Below are positions 35,702-47,952 of a stretch of DNA of 64,000 nt, piece after piece. Source of the DNA: Conchocele bisecta (taxonomy: Eukaryota; Mollusca; Bivalvia; Lucinida; Thyasiridae); assembly GCA_029237695.1 (NCBI GenBank), contig JAQRGA010000119.1:115888-179887 (forward strand), in the 5' to 3' direction. Position 1 is the stretch's first letter. Each line of letters begins with the position of its first letter. Under the pieces are notes generated by a model. The model made no database searches. It saw nothing but the letters and a program-made list of their open reading frames with translations, and was not told the DNA's origin. The position numbers were made by a program, and so were the translations under genes.

Positions 35702-37772
35702 TTTAGCTCAACTGAGCGAAGCTCATGTGAGCTATTGTTACCGCAATGTGTCCGTCGTCGTCCGTCGTCGTCCGTCGTCGTCTGTGAACATTTTCAAACG
35801 TCGTCTCCTCGGTAACCATTGGGCCTATACCAAACTTCATGGTCATGGTCCTTAGGTAGGGGGATTACAAAATTGTTAAAATGAAGTCATTACGAAATCC
35901 AAGATGGCCGCCGTCTAAAAATTCTTCAAAAATCTTCTTCTCAAGAACCGCCAACCGGATTTCGACAAAACTTGGTAGGAATGATCGATGTACAATGCTC
36001 TTTCAAAGTTGTGAAAATGGTGACCCCGGGTTCAAAAATGGGCGTGACCCCTGTGGTCAAATTGGGGTCAAATTTTATTTTTGACCAAATATGGTCATGT
36101 TATCAGCCCTTCCAGCGGTCCTATAAGTCCTATAATTCCTATATTTTTCATACTTTTTCAAAATGTCCTATAATATCCTATATTTTGGGCAAAATTCCTA
36201 TAATTCCTATATATTTTTTAGGTAAGCAAAAGGTTGCTTTTTCTTTGGTAAAATAGAACTTTTTTGTTAAATTTGTTGCACTAAATTCATCATGCAATTT
36301 AAAAGGACATCCATAAGTATTTATTAATGTGATGTTGACATCATTTCAACAAAATTAATTTATGTAGTACCATGATGTGTGCCAATTAATTCTTAATTGT
36401 TTTTCAAAAATCCCTTTTTTAATGTAATAAGTTAAGGTAAATGACTTATTTGCACAAATAAATGATTTCTGGTGGAACACGGCTGGCTAGAAGGGGTGTT
36501 GGGAGGCCAGATATACATGTAGTGTCCTATATTTTCTTGAAAAAAAATCCTACATTTTTTTTTCACTGTGCTGGAAGGGCTGTGTTATATATCAAATCGA
36601 AGGTATCAATGAGGCGATCACTCTGGTGAATTTCTTGTCGAAATCGGATGGTTCTGTCATCCAAGATGGCCGCCAAAATGTCAAAAGGTCGTTCTTTTTA
36701 TTAGAGATTTCAAAATTCTTCTTCACATGAACCGCTTGGCCCATGGTAGCCAAACTTAAAAGTTATGGTGGGTCCATGGGTGAAGCCTTTTCAGATTTGT
36801 TAAAATGGAGGTCATCGCTAATCCAAGATGGCCGCCATCTAAAGATAGCATAAATTCTTAAAAAATCTTCTCATGAACCGCTAGCCAGATTTCGACGGAA
36901 CTTAGTAGGAATGATCGATGTACAATGCACTTTCAAAGTTGTGAAAATGGGGTGACCCCGGCTCAAAAATGGGCGTGGCCCGTGGGGTCAAATTGGAGTC
37001 AAATTTTATTTTTGACCAAATATGGTCATGTTATATATCAAATCGAAGGTATCAATGAGGCGATCACTCTGGTGAATTTTTTTGTCGAAGTCGGATGGTT
37101 ATGTCATCCAAGATGGCCGCCAAAAGGTCAAAAGGTCGTTCTTTTATTAGAGATTTCAAAATTCTTCTTCACATGAACCACTTGGCCCATGGTAGCCAGA
37201 CTTAAAAGTTATGGTCCATGGGTGAAGCCTTTTCAGATTTGTTAAAATGGAGGTCATCGCTAATCCAAGATGGCCGCCGTCTAAAGATTGCATAAATTCT
37301 TAAAAAATCCTCTTCTTCGAAACTTGTTAGGAATGATCGATGTACAATGCTCTTTCAAAGTTGTGAAAATGGTGACCCCGGGGTCAAAAATTGGCGTGGC
37401 CCGTGGGTCAAATTTTATTTTTGACCGAATATGCTCATGTCATATATCAAATTGGTATCGATGAGGCGATTGCTCTTGGTGCAATATTTGTCGGAATCGG
37501 ATGGTATGGTCCCCCATGTCATCCATGATGGCCGCCAAAAGGTCCATTTATTCGAGATTTTGAACGTCTTTTTCTCAGGAACCACATGGCCGATGCTGGC
37601 CAAACTTCATAGTAAGTTAAGATCCTTGGGTGAAGCATTTTCAGATTTCGTAAAATGAGAGTCATCGCTTAATCCAAGATGACCGCCATCTAAAACACAT
37701 GAACTCAATGTCACATTCTCCTCTGGTGTTCATGGAGTCAGGTGAGCGAATTAGGGCCATCATGGCCCTCTT
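35702..37772 (+). mobile_element. Family H Helitron-like element, copy with nested MITE
   Basis: Stem-loop AGCTCAACTGAGCGAAGCTC...GTGAGCT, GTCCGTCGTCGTCCGTCGTC, then about four units of 430-450 bp (CCAAGATGGCCGCC, GACCCCGGGTTCAAAAATGG, TTTGACCAAATATGGTCATG). It ends with palindrome AGGGCCATCATGGCCCT and CTTC. A 479 bp MITE interrupts the first unit. It lies in the 14.6 kb sulfotransferase intron, about 260 bp before exon 38029. Confidence 0.8.
36104..36582. mobile_element. 479 bp MITE, 13 bp perfect inverted ends, 6 bp duplication TGTTAT
   Basis: CAGCCCTTCCAGC at the left and GCTGGAAGGGCTG at the right are exact inverted repeats. TGTTAT is duplicated on both sides (36098-36103 and 36583-36588). 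Uninterrupted family H units read GGTCATGTTATATATCAAAT, which confirms the pre-insertion site. Subterminal parts repeat TCCTATA(A/T)T more than eight times, in one orientation, at both ends, probable transposase-binding sites. A CAG...CTG end with a 6 bp target fits a hAT-like family with unusual target length. No ORF. Confidence 0.88.
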
Positions 37773-38028
37773 CTTTTAAATGCATATTTGTACGCACATA
37801 TTTGTATTTTAATGCGTTTTAATTACACCAATATGCGCCTTAACTGGAGCTCTGAGTACCGTCGTGGGTGTTCCTGTAAGTGGCACTGAAGACAGTTGCC
37901 AGTGCTCGTGATTGTCCTAACTCAGTAAACTAATCTTTTGTAAAACAGACAGTGCATTAAGCAGTTTCATTATTTCATTGCCCACAGTTATCTGGGATTG
38001 TACATACATGTATATGGTTGTGCTACAG

Positions 38029-38186
38029 ACAGCCGGGCAGTCGCTGGGCCCTGGACCAGGCCAAGTACAACCTACTGAACCACTACTTGCTTGTGGGCAT
38101 CACCGAGGAGCTGGGCGACTTCATCGCCATGGTGGACGTCATCCTGCCTCGCTTCTTCCGCGGTGCCATGGACCTCTACCTCAATG
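38029..38186 (+). CDS. HS2ST1: Heparan sulfate 2-O-sulfotransferase, internal exon (C-terminal catalytic part)
   Basis: Acceptor GTGCTACAG and donor GTAATC bound a 158 bp exon. It completes the Arg codon begun in the previous exon and continues QPGSRWALDQAKYNLLNHY, LLVGITEELGDFIAM and VDVILPRFFRGAMDLYLN. GSRWAxDQAKYNL...EY.LVGxTEEL..F.....LPRFFRGA is the family signature and holds PAPS- and substrate-contacting residues. It ends after one base of the next codon. The last exon (the aromatic C-terminal tail) was not found before the Maverick element and presumably lies beyond the window or was missed. No frameshifts. Confidence 0.94.
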
Positions 38187-38640
38187 GTAATCATGTACAG
38201 CTGATATACACGCATGGCCAGGCTGTCGATTTGGTCTCAAGCTTTTCTGGTGAGGCTACGAAACGTGTAGGAATTCCGAGGTTTACGAGCTGAGCCTGAC
38301 AAACTTGATATCAAAAGACAGTAGTAGGGAGCTGATCTGCGGCTACACTGAGCACGGTTGTTGTATCGCACCCAGAGTAGTGATGCTGCTGTCATGTTGA
38401 ATATCTGCTGATCCGTTAGTCGGATCATCTCAAAAACTTCATAAATAGCTTTCGGGTGACCTTAACCTTGGTGACCTTCACCTTGCTGTCAAAAAATTTG
38501 GACATGCATCCAAATGTTGAATATCTCCTGATCCTTTATTCGTATCATCTCCAAAACTTCATAAATAGCTTCCTCACAGTGATGGCTATCAACCCAGTGT
38601 GATTTGTATGACATTTACCTTCATATCAATAATTTTTCGA
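38187..38640. repeat. Intron with the start of family I units
   Basis: 38390-38640 holds two short family I units (GAATATCTGCTGATCCGTTA, GTCGGATCATCTC, CTTCATAAATAGCTT, ACCTTCACCTTG). The part before is plain intron with no gene. Confidence 0.55.
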
Positions 38641-38659
38641 CTTCCTCACATTGTGACAT

Positions 38660-38850
38660 TGACCTGGTCGCGCCCGCTTGCGGACTTCATGATATAGTCG
38701 GCTAATTGGCTTGCGTACGCACGTACCGCACGTACCGCATGTACCGCACGTACCACACGTACGCACGTACACACGTACGCACGTACGCACGTACGCATTT
38801 GTGTCTGGTTAAAGTTTTTGGTTAAAAATTTTCTGTGTACTATCAAAGCT
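38660..38850 (+). repeat. Family G head with ACGTACGC microsatellite
   Basis: Head GTCGCGCCCGCTTGCGGACT then a long run of variants of ACGTACGC/ACGTACCGC (38705-38800), ending in TGTCTGGTTAAAGTTTTTGG. Confidence 0.7.
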
Positions 38851-40376
38851 CGTTTAGTACTATCAAATGCCTCGGTGGGTGTGACATGGGGGACGTGACC
38901 ATCATGTTTGTTAAAATCAGTTGGTTACGACATCCAAGTTGGCCGCCAAAAGGCCGAAAGTTCATCCTTCTATTATAAATGTCAAACTTCTTCTCGTGAA
39001 CCGCTTGGCCGATGCTGGTCAAACTTCACAATCATGGTCCATGGGTGAATCGTTTTTACACGCCCGTTTGAAAAAACTTGACGTATTATGTATTCATCTT
39101 GTGCGGTGGGCGGGCACAGCTTGTCCACTCAATAACTAGAGGTCTACTTGACGGATTGTAACCAAATTCGGTATCACGGCAAGACGAAGAAGCCTATTTA
39201 TTTTGAAAAATTTCCGATGACTTATCTCCCCTTGGCGGCTATTTTTATACGCCCGTTTGAAAAAACGGGACGTATTATGTATTCATCTTGTACGGGCCGG
39301 CGGGCGGGCGGTCACAGCTTGTCCACGCAATAACTAGAGTTCTACTTGAAAATTAAAATGGAGGTCATCGCTAATCCAAGATGGCCGCCGTCTAAAAATA
39401 GCATAAATTCTTAAAAAATCTTCTTCTCATGAACCGCTAGCCGGATTACGACGAAACTTGGTAGGAATGATCGATGTACAATGCTCTTTCAAAGTTGTTA
39501 AAATGGTGACCCCGGGGTCAAAAATGGGCGTGGCCCGTGGGGTCAAATTGGGGTCAAATTTTATTTTTGACCGAATATGGTCATGTTAGATATCAAATCG
39601 AAGGTATCAATGAGGCAATCACTCAGGTACATTTTTTGTCGAAATCGGATTGTTATGTCATCCAAGATGGCCGCCGAAATGTCAAAAGGTCGTTCTTTTA
39701 TTAGAGATTTCAAAATTCTTCTTCACATGAACAGCTTGGCCCATGGTAGCCAAACTTAAATGTTTATGGTCCATGGGTGAAGCCTTTTCAGATTTGTTAA
39801 AATGGAGGTCATTGCTAATCCAAGATGGCCACCGTCTAAAAATAGCATAAATTCTTAAAAAATCTTCTTCTCATGAACCGCTAGCCGGATTTCGACGAAA
39901 TTTGGTAGGAATGATCGATTTACAATGCTCTTTCAAAGTTGTGAAAATGGTGACCCCGTGGTCAAAAATGGGCGTGGCCCGTGGGGTCGAATTGGGGTCA
40001 AATTTTATTTTTGACCGAATATGCTCATGTCACATATCAAATTGAAGGTATCGATGAGGCGATTGCTCTGGTGCAATATTTGTCGGAATCGGATGATTAT
40101 GTCATCCATTATGGCCACCAAAAGGTCCATTTATTCAAGATTTTGAACTTCTTTTTCTCAGGAACCACATGGCCGATGCTGGCCAAACTTCATAGGACGT
40201 TAAGATCCTTGGGTGAAGCATTTTCAGATTTGGTAAAATGAGTCATCGCTTAATCCAAGATGACCGCCATCTAAAAATAGCACAATTTTTTTAAAACACA
40301 TATTAACTCAATGTCGCATTCTCCTCTGGTGTTCATGGAGTCAGGTGAGCGAATTAGGGCCATGATGGCCCTCTTG
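38851..40376 (+). repeat. Family J heads and family H units
   Basis: Two family J heads (TACGCCCGTTTGAAAAAACG...ACGTATTATGTATTC) at about 39058 and 39248 with GGGC microsatellites. From 39350 two and a half family H units follow, ending GGGCCATGATGGCCCTCTTG|T at 40376. The GAGGTCATCGCTAATCCAAG unit directly after a J unit shows one family inserted in, or joined to, the other. Confidence 0.7.
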
Positions 40377-41640
40377 TTTAATTTTCTTTATAATGGGGAT
40401 AATAATTTCAGGTGAGCGATACAGGCCCATTAGGGCCTCTTGGTAATTTTTGCACTCTGTATCCTTGTCCATGCAGTAACTCAAGTTCTACTTGACAGAT
40501 CGTAACCAAATTTGGTATTCATGTTTATCACGGCTAGACAAATTAAAACTTTTAAAAAAATTCTGATGAAATTTCCCTTTGGAGGCCATTTTTGTCTCAC
40601 CCACGATAGTGGAAAGTCAGTCATAGCACTCACAAATTCTTTATCCAAATGTTGAATAGCTCCTGATCCGTTAGTCGGATCATTACCAAACTTCATCAAT
40701 AGCTTCCTCGCATTGATATCCATCCATGCAGTGTCATTTGTCTGACTTTGACCTTCACCTTGGTGACCTTAACCTTTGTGTCAATAATTTTGGACGTACA
40801 TCCATATGGTGAATACCTCCTTATCCGTTAGTCGGATCCTTTCCAAACTTCATCAATTGCTTCCTTGCATTGATGGCTATCCACCTAGTGTCATTCGGGT
40901 GACCATGGTGACCTTGAACTTGGTGTCAACATTTTGGGTTATATCCAAATGCTGAATATCTCCTGATCCATTAGTTGGATCATTACAAAACTTCATAGAT
41001 AGCTTCGACACATTGATGGTCATTCGGGTGATAGTGCCCATGGTGACCTTGACCTTGGTGTCATCAATTTTGGACGTACATCCAAATGTTAAATGTGTCT
41101 AAAGTCGGATCATGGCCAAACTTCATCAATAGCTTCCTCACATTCATAGCTATCCATCTAGTGTCATTCAGGTGACATTGACCTTCACGTTGGTGACCTT
41201 GACCTTCATGTCAATAATTTTTGATGTACATCCAAATATTGAATATCTCTTGATCCATTAGTCAAATCATCTCCAAACATAATCTATATCTTCCTCACAT
41301 TGATGGATAATGTAATTTGGCTGATCTTGGCCTGATGACCTTACCTGGTGTCAACAATTTTGGACACATGTCCAAATGTTGAATACCTCTTGATCTGTTT
41401 CATATCATTACCAAACTGCGTAAGTAGCTTCCTCACATTGATAGCTATCTATCCAGTGTCATTCGGTGACCTTGACCGTCACCTTGGTGACCATGATTTC
41501 ATGTCAAAAATGTTGAATGTACGTCAACATATTGAATATCTTCTGATCCGTTAGTCGGATCATTACCAAACTTCACCAATAGCTTCCTCACATTTAGTGG
41601 GTGAGACACGCCCCGGTGATCGCCTTGTTAATTTACGCAC
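40377..41640 (+). repeat. Family I tandem array, unit about 175-190 bp
   Basis: It follows a short 3' end (GGCCCATTAGGGCCTCTTG, 40441) and part of a J unit. Head GTCTCACCCACGATAGTGGAAAGTCAG at 40594, then about six units with GAATATCTCCTGATCCGTTA, GTCGGATCATTACCAAACTT, GCTTCCTCACATTGAT and GACCTTGACCTTCACCTTGG. The last unit stops at about 41625. Confidence 0.75.
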
Positions 41641-43222
41641 TCTTATCATTGTCCACGAAATAACTGAAGTTCTACTTGATGGATCGTAACCAAATATGGT
41701 ACACATGTTTATCTTTGGAAAACAAGGAACCTTATTCATTTTCACAACTGTCGGATGACTTATTTCCCGTTGGTGGCCATTTTTATCCCATCACTGATAG
41801 GCAAGAAGAAGGGATATAGTGTTAATCCATGTACACAGATGTCAGTGATTCTATATTTTATGTACATCTTGGTGCCGTTTTTCTACTTTCGAGGTAAAAC
41901 CAATAATTCAGTAAACTGTGTTTATTATTCCGTTGGAGGTGTTACATTTATAATATAGGTCCGCCAATTTGTGCTGACGCGTTGTCATTGTAAATATTAT
42001 TGTAAACAAGGGCTAGTTTTAAAAATCAACACTTGTCATAGGTCACATGGCGTTTGTTATTGTTATATAATACAGTGCTGACGAGTGTACAAACGTAATA
42101 TCAAAGATACGTAAACATATGACTCACTAGTATAATGGATACACATGCCGCCTTCGAAACAGCGAGTTCCGAGTTCGATTCCCAATTTGGGACATTATTT
42201 TTATACGCCCGTTTGAAAAAACAGGACGTATTATGTATTCATCTTGTACGGGCGGGCGGCGGGCGGCGGCAGGCGGGCGGGCGGGCACACACAGCTTGTC
42301 CACCGCAATACCTAGAGTACTACTTGACGGATTGTAACCAAATTCAGTATACATGTTTATCACGGCAAGCCGAAGAAGCCTATTGATTTTCAATTTCCGA
42401 TAACTTATCTCCCCTTGGCGGTCATTTTTTGTTTTCGCGGTGGACGGGCGGGCACAGCTTGTCCACGCAATAACTAGAGTACTACTTGACGGATTGTAAC
42501 CAAATTCGGTATTCATGTTTATCACGGCAAGCCGAAGAAGCCTATTGATTTTCGATTTCCAATAACTTATCTCTCCTTGGTGGCCATTTTTAGTTTTCGC
42601 ACTCTGTATCCTTGTCCACGCAATAACTCAAGTTCTACTTCACCGCTCATAACCAAATTCGGTATACATGTTTATCACGGCAAGATGAAGAAGCTTATTG
42701 ATTTTGAAACATTTCCCATGACTTATCTCCCCTTGGCGGCCATTTTTAATTTTCGCACTCTGTATCCTTGTCCACACAATAACTCAAGTTCTACTTCATC
42801 GCTCATAACCAAATTCGGTATACATGTTTATCACGGCAAGACGAAGAAGCCTATTGATTTTGAAAAATTCCCCATGACTTATCTCCCCTTGGCGGCCATT
42901 TTTAATTTTCGCACTCTGTATCCTTGTCCACACAATAACTCAAGTTCTACTTGACCGATCAAAACCAAATTTGGTATACATGTTTATCATGGCAAGACAA
43001 AGAAGCCTATTGTTTTTGAAAATTTTCCCATGACTTATCTCCTGTTGGTGGCCATTTTTAATTTTCGCACTCCGTATCCTTGTCCACGCAATAAGTCGAG
43101 TTCTACTTGATGGATCGTAACCAAAGTTGGTTTTCATGTTTATCACACGTCAAGATAATTTATCTCCCCTTGTTGACTGGCTTTGCCTCGAATGGCGTAT
43201 ATTGTGACCTTCGGCACTCTTG
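41641..43222 (+). repeat. Family J tandem array, unit about 150 bp
   Basis: Heads at 41771 (TATCCCATCACTGATAGGCA...GGGATATAG) and 42201 (TACGCCCGTTTGAAAAAACA). The units repeat TTGTCCACGCAATAACT, CAAGTTCTACTTGA, CCAAATTCGGTATACATG, TTTATCACGGCAAGACG, GACTTATCTCCCCTTGGCGG and CATTTTTAATTTTCGCACTC, about six times from 42310 to 43160. It ends GCACTCTTG|T. The tandem 125-aa ORF at 42577-42954 is a periodic repeat translation. Confidence 0.8.
42122..42193 (+). repeat. tRNA-Arg-like sequence, degraded
   Basis: CTAGTATAATGGATA resembles an A box and GAGTTCGATTCC a B box, spaced as in a tRNA. The loop between them contains CTTCGAA (anticodon UCG). Acceptor and anticodon stems pair poorly, so it is more likely a tRNA-derived repeat or pseudo-tRNA. 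Confidence 0.45.
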
Positions 43223-44370
43223 TTATTTCTTTTTATAACTTTTAATAAAAACAAGAAAGAAAACTGCGGGCGCCTCAAAACTCTGATTATTAAAATACAA
43301 CATAATCTTGAAATTCACTCTGAGCTCACTTTAGCCACATGTGCAATTTTACATATCAGTTGTGCCTTTCCTCATAACCCGTGGAACCACATGCATATCT
43401 AGTCTCCAGCAATTACGGTTTACTAAATGTGACGGGCACCAGCGATAACAAGAAAACAATAACAATATACTTCTTCATAAAGTAGATATATAAAAATATA
43501 TACACGAGTTGTGGGATTTGAACCAGGGATAACATTGTCATTAGAACGTGTTCAAGTCCTTACCAACTGCGCTACGGAAAGATATGACTAATTTTATGAT
43601 TAGTCGTCGGTCTTAAACAGAGGTGGGAAATCCCAAAGGAATTCCCTTTAGTATTTATAACTGCATGTAAACAACGCCACAACAAAGTGGTTTTATTATA
43701 GTATAGCCAGTTGTTCACGTCATTAACTTACTGGTTAGTATGGTAATTTATCATTGCCGTTACACGATCGTCATTACCGTTACACAATTTTGTAACCAAA
43801 ATGACCGTAATGGAAATGATTTTTCTTTAAAAACTCCCATTTTTCACCCCTCTGTATACAACGCATCATGAGTGTAGGATATGCAAATGCGACGATGTAA
43901 GTGTGTCTATCCACCCATTTTGGTTTCAGCCGACCTACATACATATGGACGTGTATAAACCCCCGAACGGTAATGATGCATGTAATGTGTAACCTTAAAA
44001 TTCCGAATACAGACCGGCCTCGTTCTCGGCAATGACTTAAGTTGTGTTACCACCGTGTTTATTTATAAATCGCGCGCCCATAAACAGTGTTCATTGCATT
44101 AGTAGCTGAGTGTAGGAAAGGGAGGTTACTCTGATTTTATATTTTTTTGTTCAGCATAACGGTAATGATTCGATTTCGCGGGACAGATACATTAACGTCA
44201 GTATTTTTGACAACAAAAGGCAAATTTATTGCAGAATAAGCCACAATGTGTGCCATGTGATGGTGCTTTGTTTTGCATATAACCCATGTCCAACCGCCCA
44301 AGGTCAAGGTCACTGAGGACTTATATTCACCTTGTTTGTAAGGCAAAAATGTTAGTTTAATTTTCAGTTA
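43223..44370. other. No gene seen, one tRNA-like stretch
   Basis: Mostly AT-rich unique DNA. It ends with a piece of repeat (CGCCCAAGGTCAAGGTCACT) just before the truncated transposon copy at 44371. Confidence 0.5.
43505..43590 (-). repeat. tRNA-like sequence with A and B boxes
   Basis: On the minus strand TAGCGCAGTTGG (A box) and GGTTCAAATCC (B box) are well preserved, about 40 bases apart. The middle does not fold into a standard anticodon arm. Probably a tRNA-derived SINE fragment or pseudo-tRNA. Confidence 0.5.
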
Positions 44371-46073
44371 AACCGTGTTCAACGCATTGAGTTTCAAAAG
44401 AGTGTAATCCGTGTACAACGGTTGTAAACGTATACAACGGTTGTAAACAACGCATTGAGTTTCAAAAGCGTGTAATCCGTGTACAATGGTTGTAAACGTA
44501 TACAACGGTTGTAAACGTATACAACAGTTGTAAGCAACGCATTGAGTTTCAAAAGCGTGTAATCCGTGTACAACAGTTGTAAACGTATACAACGGTTGTA
44601 AACGTATACAACGCTAAGGTAAACCATTTAAACGATTTAACGCTTTCTTTGACGAACGGTTACACGCTTCTACATGTACACAGCACCGTACAGATGAAAC
44701 CGTGTTATACGTATAACACGTTTCCACGGGTTTTAACGCATTACACGTTTTGGTATGCCAACCGTGTATCGCGTAGAATGCGTATGCTCAGATCGTTCTT
44801 CGTGTGTATATATATACTTCTAGACTCAGCAGGGCTTCTAAAATTTTCAGTTTTCCGGTTCTGGACCGATTTTTGAACTGTCAGACCGATTGAGATTTGA
44901 ATACTAGTCTTAAAAATTGGTCCGAGAAAAATTGCCAGTCGGCTGCTATTTCGCTATAAACCTTGTAAATTTACCGGTTTTGACCACCAAGTAATTTATG
45001 ACACATATCCGCGGGCCATATCCGTGTTAAACCAGTGTGCAGCTCGCTGTGTATTCAGTTTCTCCTAATATCGATTTTTCTTAACACACGCGTGGGACAG
45101 GTGTATAGCGGATTAGTGACTGAAATAGACTGGCTTCAGCGTAAAGATACGAGAGTTCCTAGACTCGCCATTTCTGATGATGTTAAAATAAAATAAAGAA
45201 ACCATGCACTGTGTTTATCTGTGTTCGTAATATTTAACCCCAAGTATCTGACACGGACTATCGGCCCGGGCTATTCCATATTAAGTTAGGAACTGTTACA
45301 TTACGCTGTATTAGGGGTCATTTTTGTGTATATAAAATGTACATGTACGTAGGAATGCCGCAGATCCTGATGAGCCGGCTCACGTGATCTACAATTCGCA
45401 AAAATTTTGATAAACGACAAGGTACATCTGTCGTGTTAAAAGCGTGACTCATTAGGCATCAGGATTAGGGATCAATTGAAGTGCTAAATCACACCGCCAA
45501 TGTACTTTGAACTCGATCTGAGGGTATGTATTCGCAATATTTTAAAAGGGACGAAACAAGGACGCCTCGAAGCGATCGGGGCCGAACAGGTATTCGCGTT
45601 AAAACGTGTAACCGTTGTACACGTTTCAACGATTTCATATAGCTACACGCTTCCAGGTAAAGCGTTGTACACGTTTCAACTCTTTCACCTCGCTACATAT
45701 GTATACCGCCAAAGCGTGTTATACGCCTTGAAGCTAAACGTATTCACGCTTTAAAACTAAACGGTTTGACAATGTGTATTACACGTGTACGAACCGTATT
45801 ATACGTTTAAACAACGTATACAACGCTTTTTTTTTTTAAACTAAACGGTTTTGACAATGTGTATTACACGGGTACGAACCGTATTATACGTTTAAGCAAC
45901 GTATCAACGCTTTATAAAACTAAACGGTTTGACAATGTGTATTACACGTGTACGAACCGTTATATACGTTTAAACAACGTATACAACGCTACAGCAAACC
46001 GTTGCCTTCGTGTTGCGTTCGCGTTGAGTTTGCAAGTGTTGTCTACGGTGGAACAAAAACGGAGACTGCACTG
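44371..46073 (-). mobile_element. TA-flanked CAGT element, copy 4, 5'-truncated
   Basis: Same orientation as copy 3 and closely similar. It lacks the first roughly 170 bp (starts at the AACCGTGTTCAACGCATTG position) and ends CGGAGACTGCACTG-TA. Near its end the GTTTGACAATGTGTATTACA block is tandemly triplicated (45760, 45850, 45930). The 3' boundary is shared with an adjacent hAT-like insertion. Confidence 0.75.
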
Positions 46074-46078
46074 TACAC

Positions 46079-46518
46079 CAGGGTTCACACAGACCTTGAA
46101 AACTCCTTGAATTTGGTTTGGATCCTTGAAAACTCCTGGAATTTGGTCCTGGTGGTTTTTGTCCTTAAAAAGACCTTAAATCATTGGAAAAACTCCATAA
46201 ATTTGCATAGCGTGTACTTGAATCTCGTGCAAGTTTTGAATTGTCGCTAAAATATTTTAGTATTAATAAAATTTACCAATTTTGGCAGGGGTGATGCGAA
46301 AAAAAAATGCGTCCGGAGTTCATTACTCGGTGCGAATGTAAAAATAAGCGCGCATATATCAGCAACAACAACAACGGTAAATTTGGAATTGTTACAATAG
46401 ATACGTTTGTAAAAATCTATTTATTTTTATTCTGAAACACTCCTTGAAAAGCTACAAAAGGTCCTTGACAAGTCCTTGAAAAATCCTTGAATTTTGTTCT
46501 CACAAGTCTGTATGACCC
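46079..46518. mobile_element. hAT-like MITE (CTTGAA-rich), 8 bp duplication with one mismatch
   Basis: Starts CAGGGTTCACACAGACCTTG and ends CACAAGTCTGTATGACCC, imperfect inverted ends. CTGTACAC (46071-46078) and ATGTACAC (46519-46526) flank it. CCTTGAAAACTCCTTGAA-type motifs repeat near both ends. The left target copy includes the last bases of the TA-flanked element, so this insertion is the younger of the two. Confidence 0.75.
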
Positions 46519-46629
46519 ATGTACACTCAGTACCATGATATATCTTGGTGGGCATGCTATTCTTGCTGCCTTCGGCCATCTGAGGCCCATTTCACTATTG
46601 TGTATGATATTAAAGTGTGTAAGAAGATT

Positions 46630-46860
46630 TTTGTCGCATCTGCTTGTGGACAGCGCGATATAGTCAGCACATTGGCGTACGTACGTTTTTTATGTCCCTG
46701 GTCTCTGTAGAGCCGGAGGCATATAGTGATTTGGATGTGTGTCTATGTGGCATATGTGTTTGGACTGTGCTATGAGTGGCATATAGTGTTTGGACTGTGT
46801 GTCTATGAGTGCGTCCGTCCGGGCTAGTCCGTCCGTGTGTCCGGCACATTAAGAAGTTCA
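46630..46860 (+). repeat. Helitron-like heads with degraded microsatellites
   Basis: GTCGCATCTGCTTGTGGACAGC...GATATAGTCAGCAC (family G type) and GGCATATAGTG repeats with GTCCGTCCGGGCTAGTCCGT. The boundaries are unclear because two heads overlap. Confidence 0.55.
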
Positions 46861-47952
46861 CCAGAGTTTCTCAATTATGTCATAATTTCTATATCCCTTG
46901 TTGACCAATGTCACACATCCATGCTGCCCTTAATATAACCTTGACCTTTTGACCGTCAAAACTTTTTCACACATTGAGAAGTGGGTGGCAGGTGGGAGAA
47001 TGCGATGGGTAATTTAACGATCAGGGTTCATCCTTACCGGAATTCCGACTGGAGACCTGGTTTGGCCCTCATATATGTCTTTGGCATTTTGTATGTGACA
47101 GTTGGATCTGGTTATACCCCTTATCTTAGTTAAGATTATTTGTAATGCTATATTAGGGGAAGGGGCCAAGTGACTTTGGTGTGATATGGACCTGGCACCA
47201 GATCAGGTTATTCTAATTTCAGGGCTTAATATACTTTTTCTTGATGTAAATATAATCCGTTCTGATTTTGGGATTTTCCCCCCAATGCAGCAGGTTAAAA
47301 TGGGATCGAACCCGTTTGCCCGGCCTTACATGACCTTAGCTGTTGATAGGCCGTTAAAACACCAATAAACAAACAAACAAACAAACACACATTGAGAAGT
47401 TTGGCAGAGTTTCTCATTTCTGTCATAACTTCTATATCCCTCAAAGGATTACTTTTAAAAATATTTCAACACAGCATACTTGTGGACAAATTCCACACAT
47501 CTATGATACCCTTAATATTACCTTGACCTTTTGACCTTCACAACTTTGAACTTTTGTTTATCAATTCTGTCATAACTTCTATATCCCTTGATTGATTACC
47601 TCAATATTTCAATACATCATACTTATTGAAAAATACCACACATCCATGCTGCCATTAATATGACCATGACCTTTTGACCTTCACAACTTTGAACTTTTTC
47701 GCACATTCAGAAGTTCGCTGGAGTTTCTCAATTCTGTCATATCTTCTATATCCCTTGAAGGATCACTATAATATTTCAATACACCATACTTGTGCACAAA
47801 TACCACACACCCATACTGTCCTTAATATGTATGACCTTGACCATTTGACCTTCACAACTTTTTCTCACATTAAAATTTATTATTTACATTTTATTGTTGG
47901 ATTTAGGTTGAAATGCCTCGGTGGGAGCGACAAGTGGGCCGCGGCCATCTTG
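46861..47952 (+). repeat. Family K tandem array with nested SINE-like element
   Basis: Units of about 170 bp with AAGTTCGCTGGAGTTTCTCA, TCTGTCATAACTTCTATATC, CATACTTGTGGACAAAT and TGACCTTTTGACCTTCACAA near 46850, 47395, 47560 and 47700. At about 47000-47390 a SINE-like piece intervenes, with GACTGGAGACC, GGATCGAACCCGTTTG, GACCTTAGCTGTTGATAGG and a (CAAA)n tail. The array ends GGGCCGCGGCCATCTTG|T at 47949-47952. Confidence 0.7.

Noticed and set aside
35501..35815. 104-codon ORF near 35.5 kb as a possible host exon
   Set aside because: It reads through the GTC microsatellite of a repeat head and lacks splice signals or recognisable domains.
42577..42954. 125-codon ORF in the family J array
   Set aside because: It is three repeats of the same 45-50 codon translation, arising from the 150 bp unit length.
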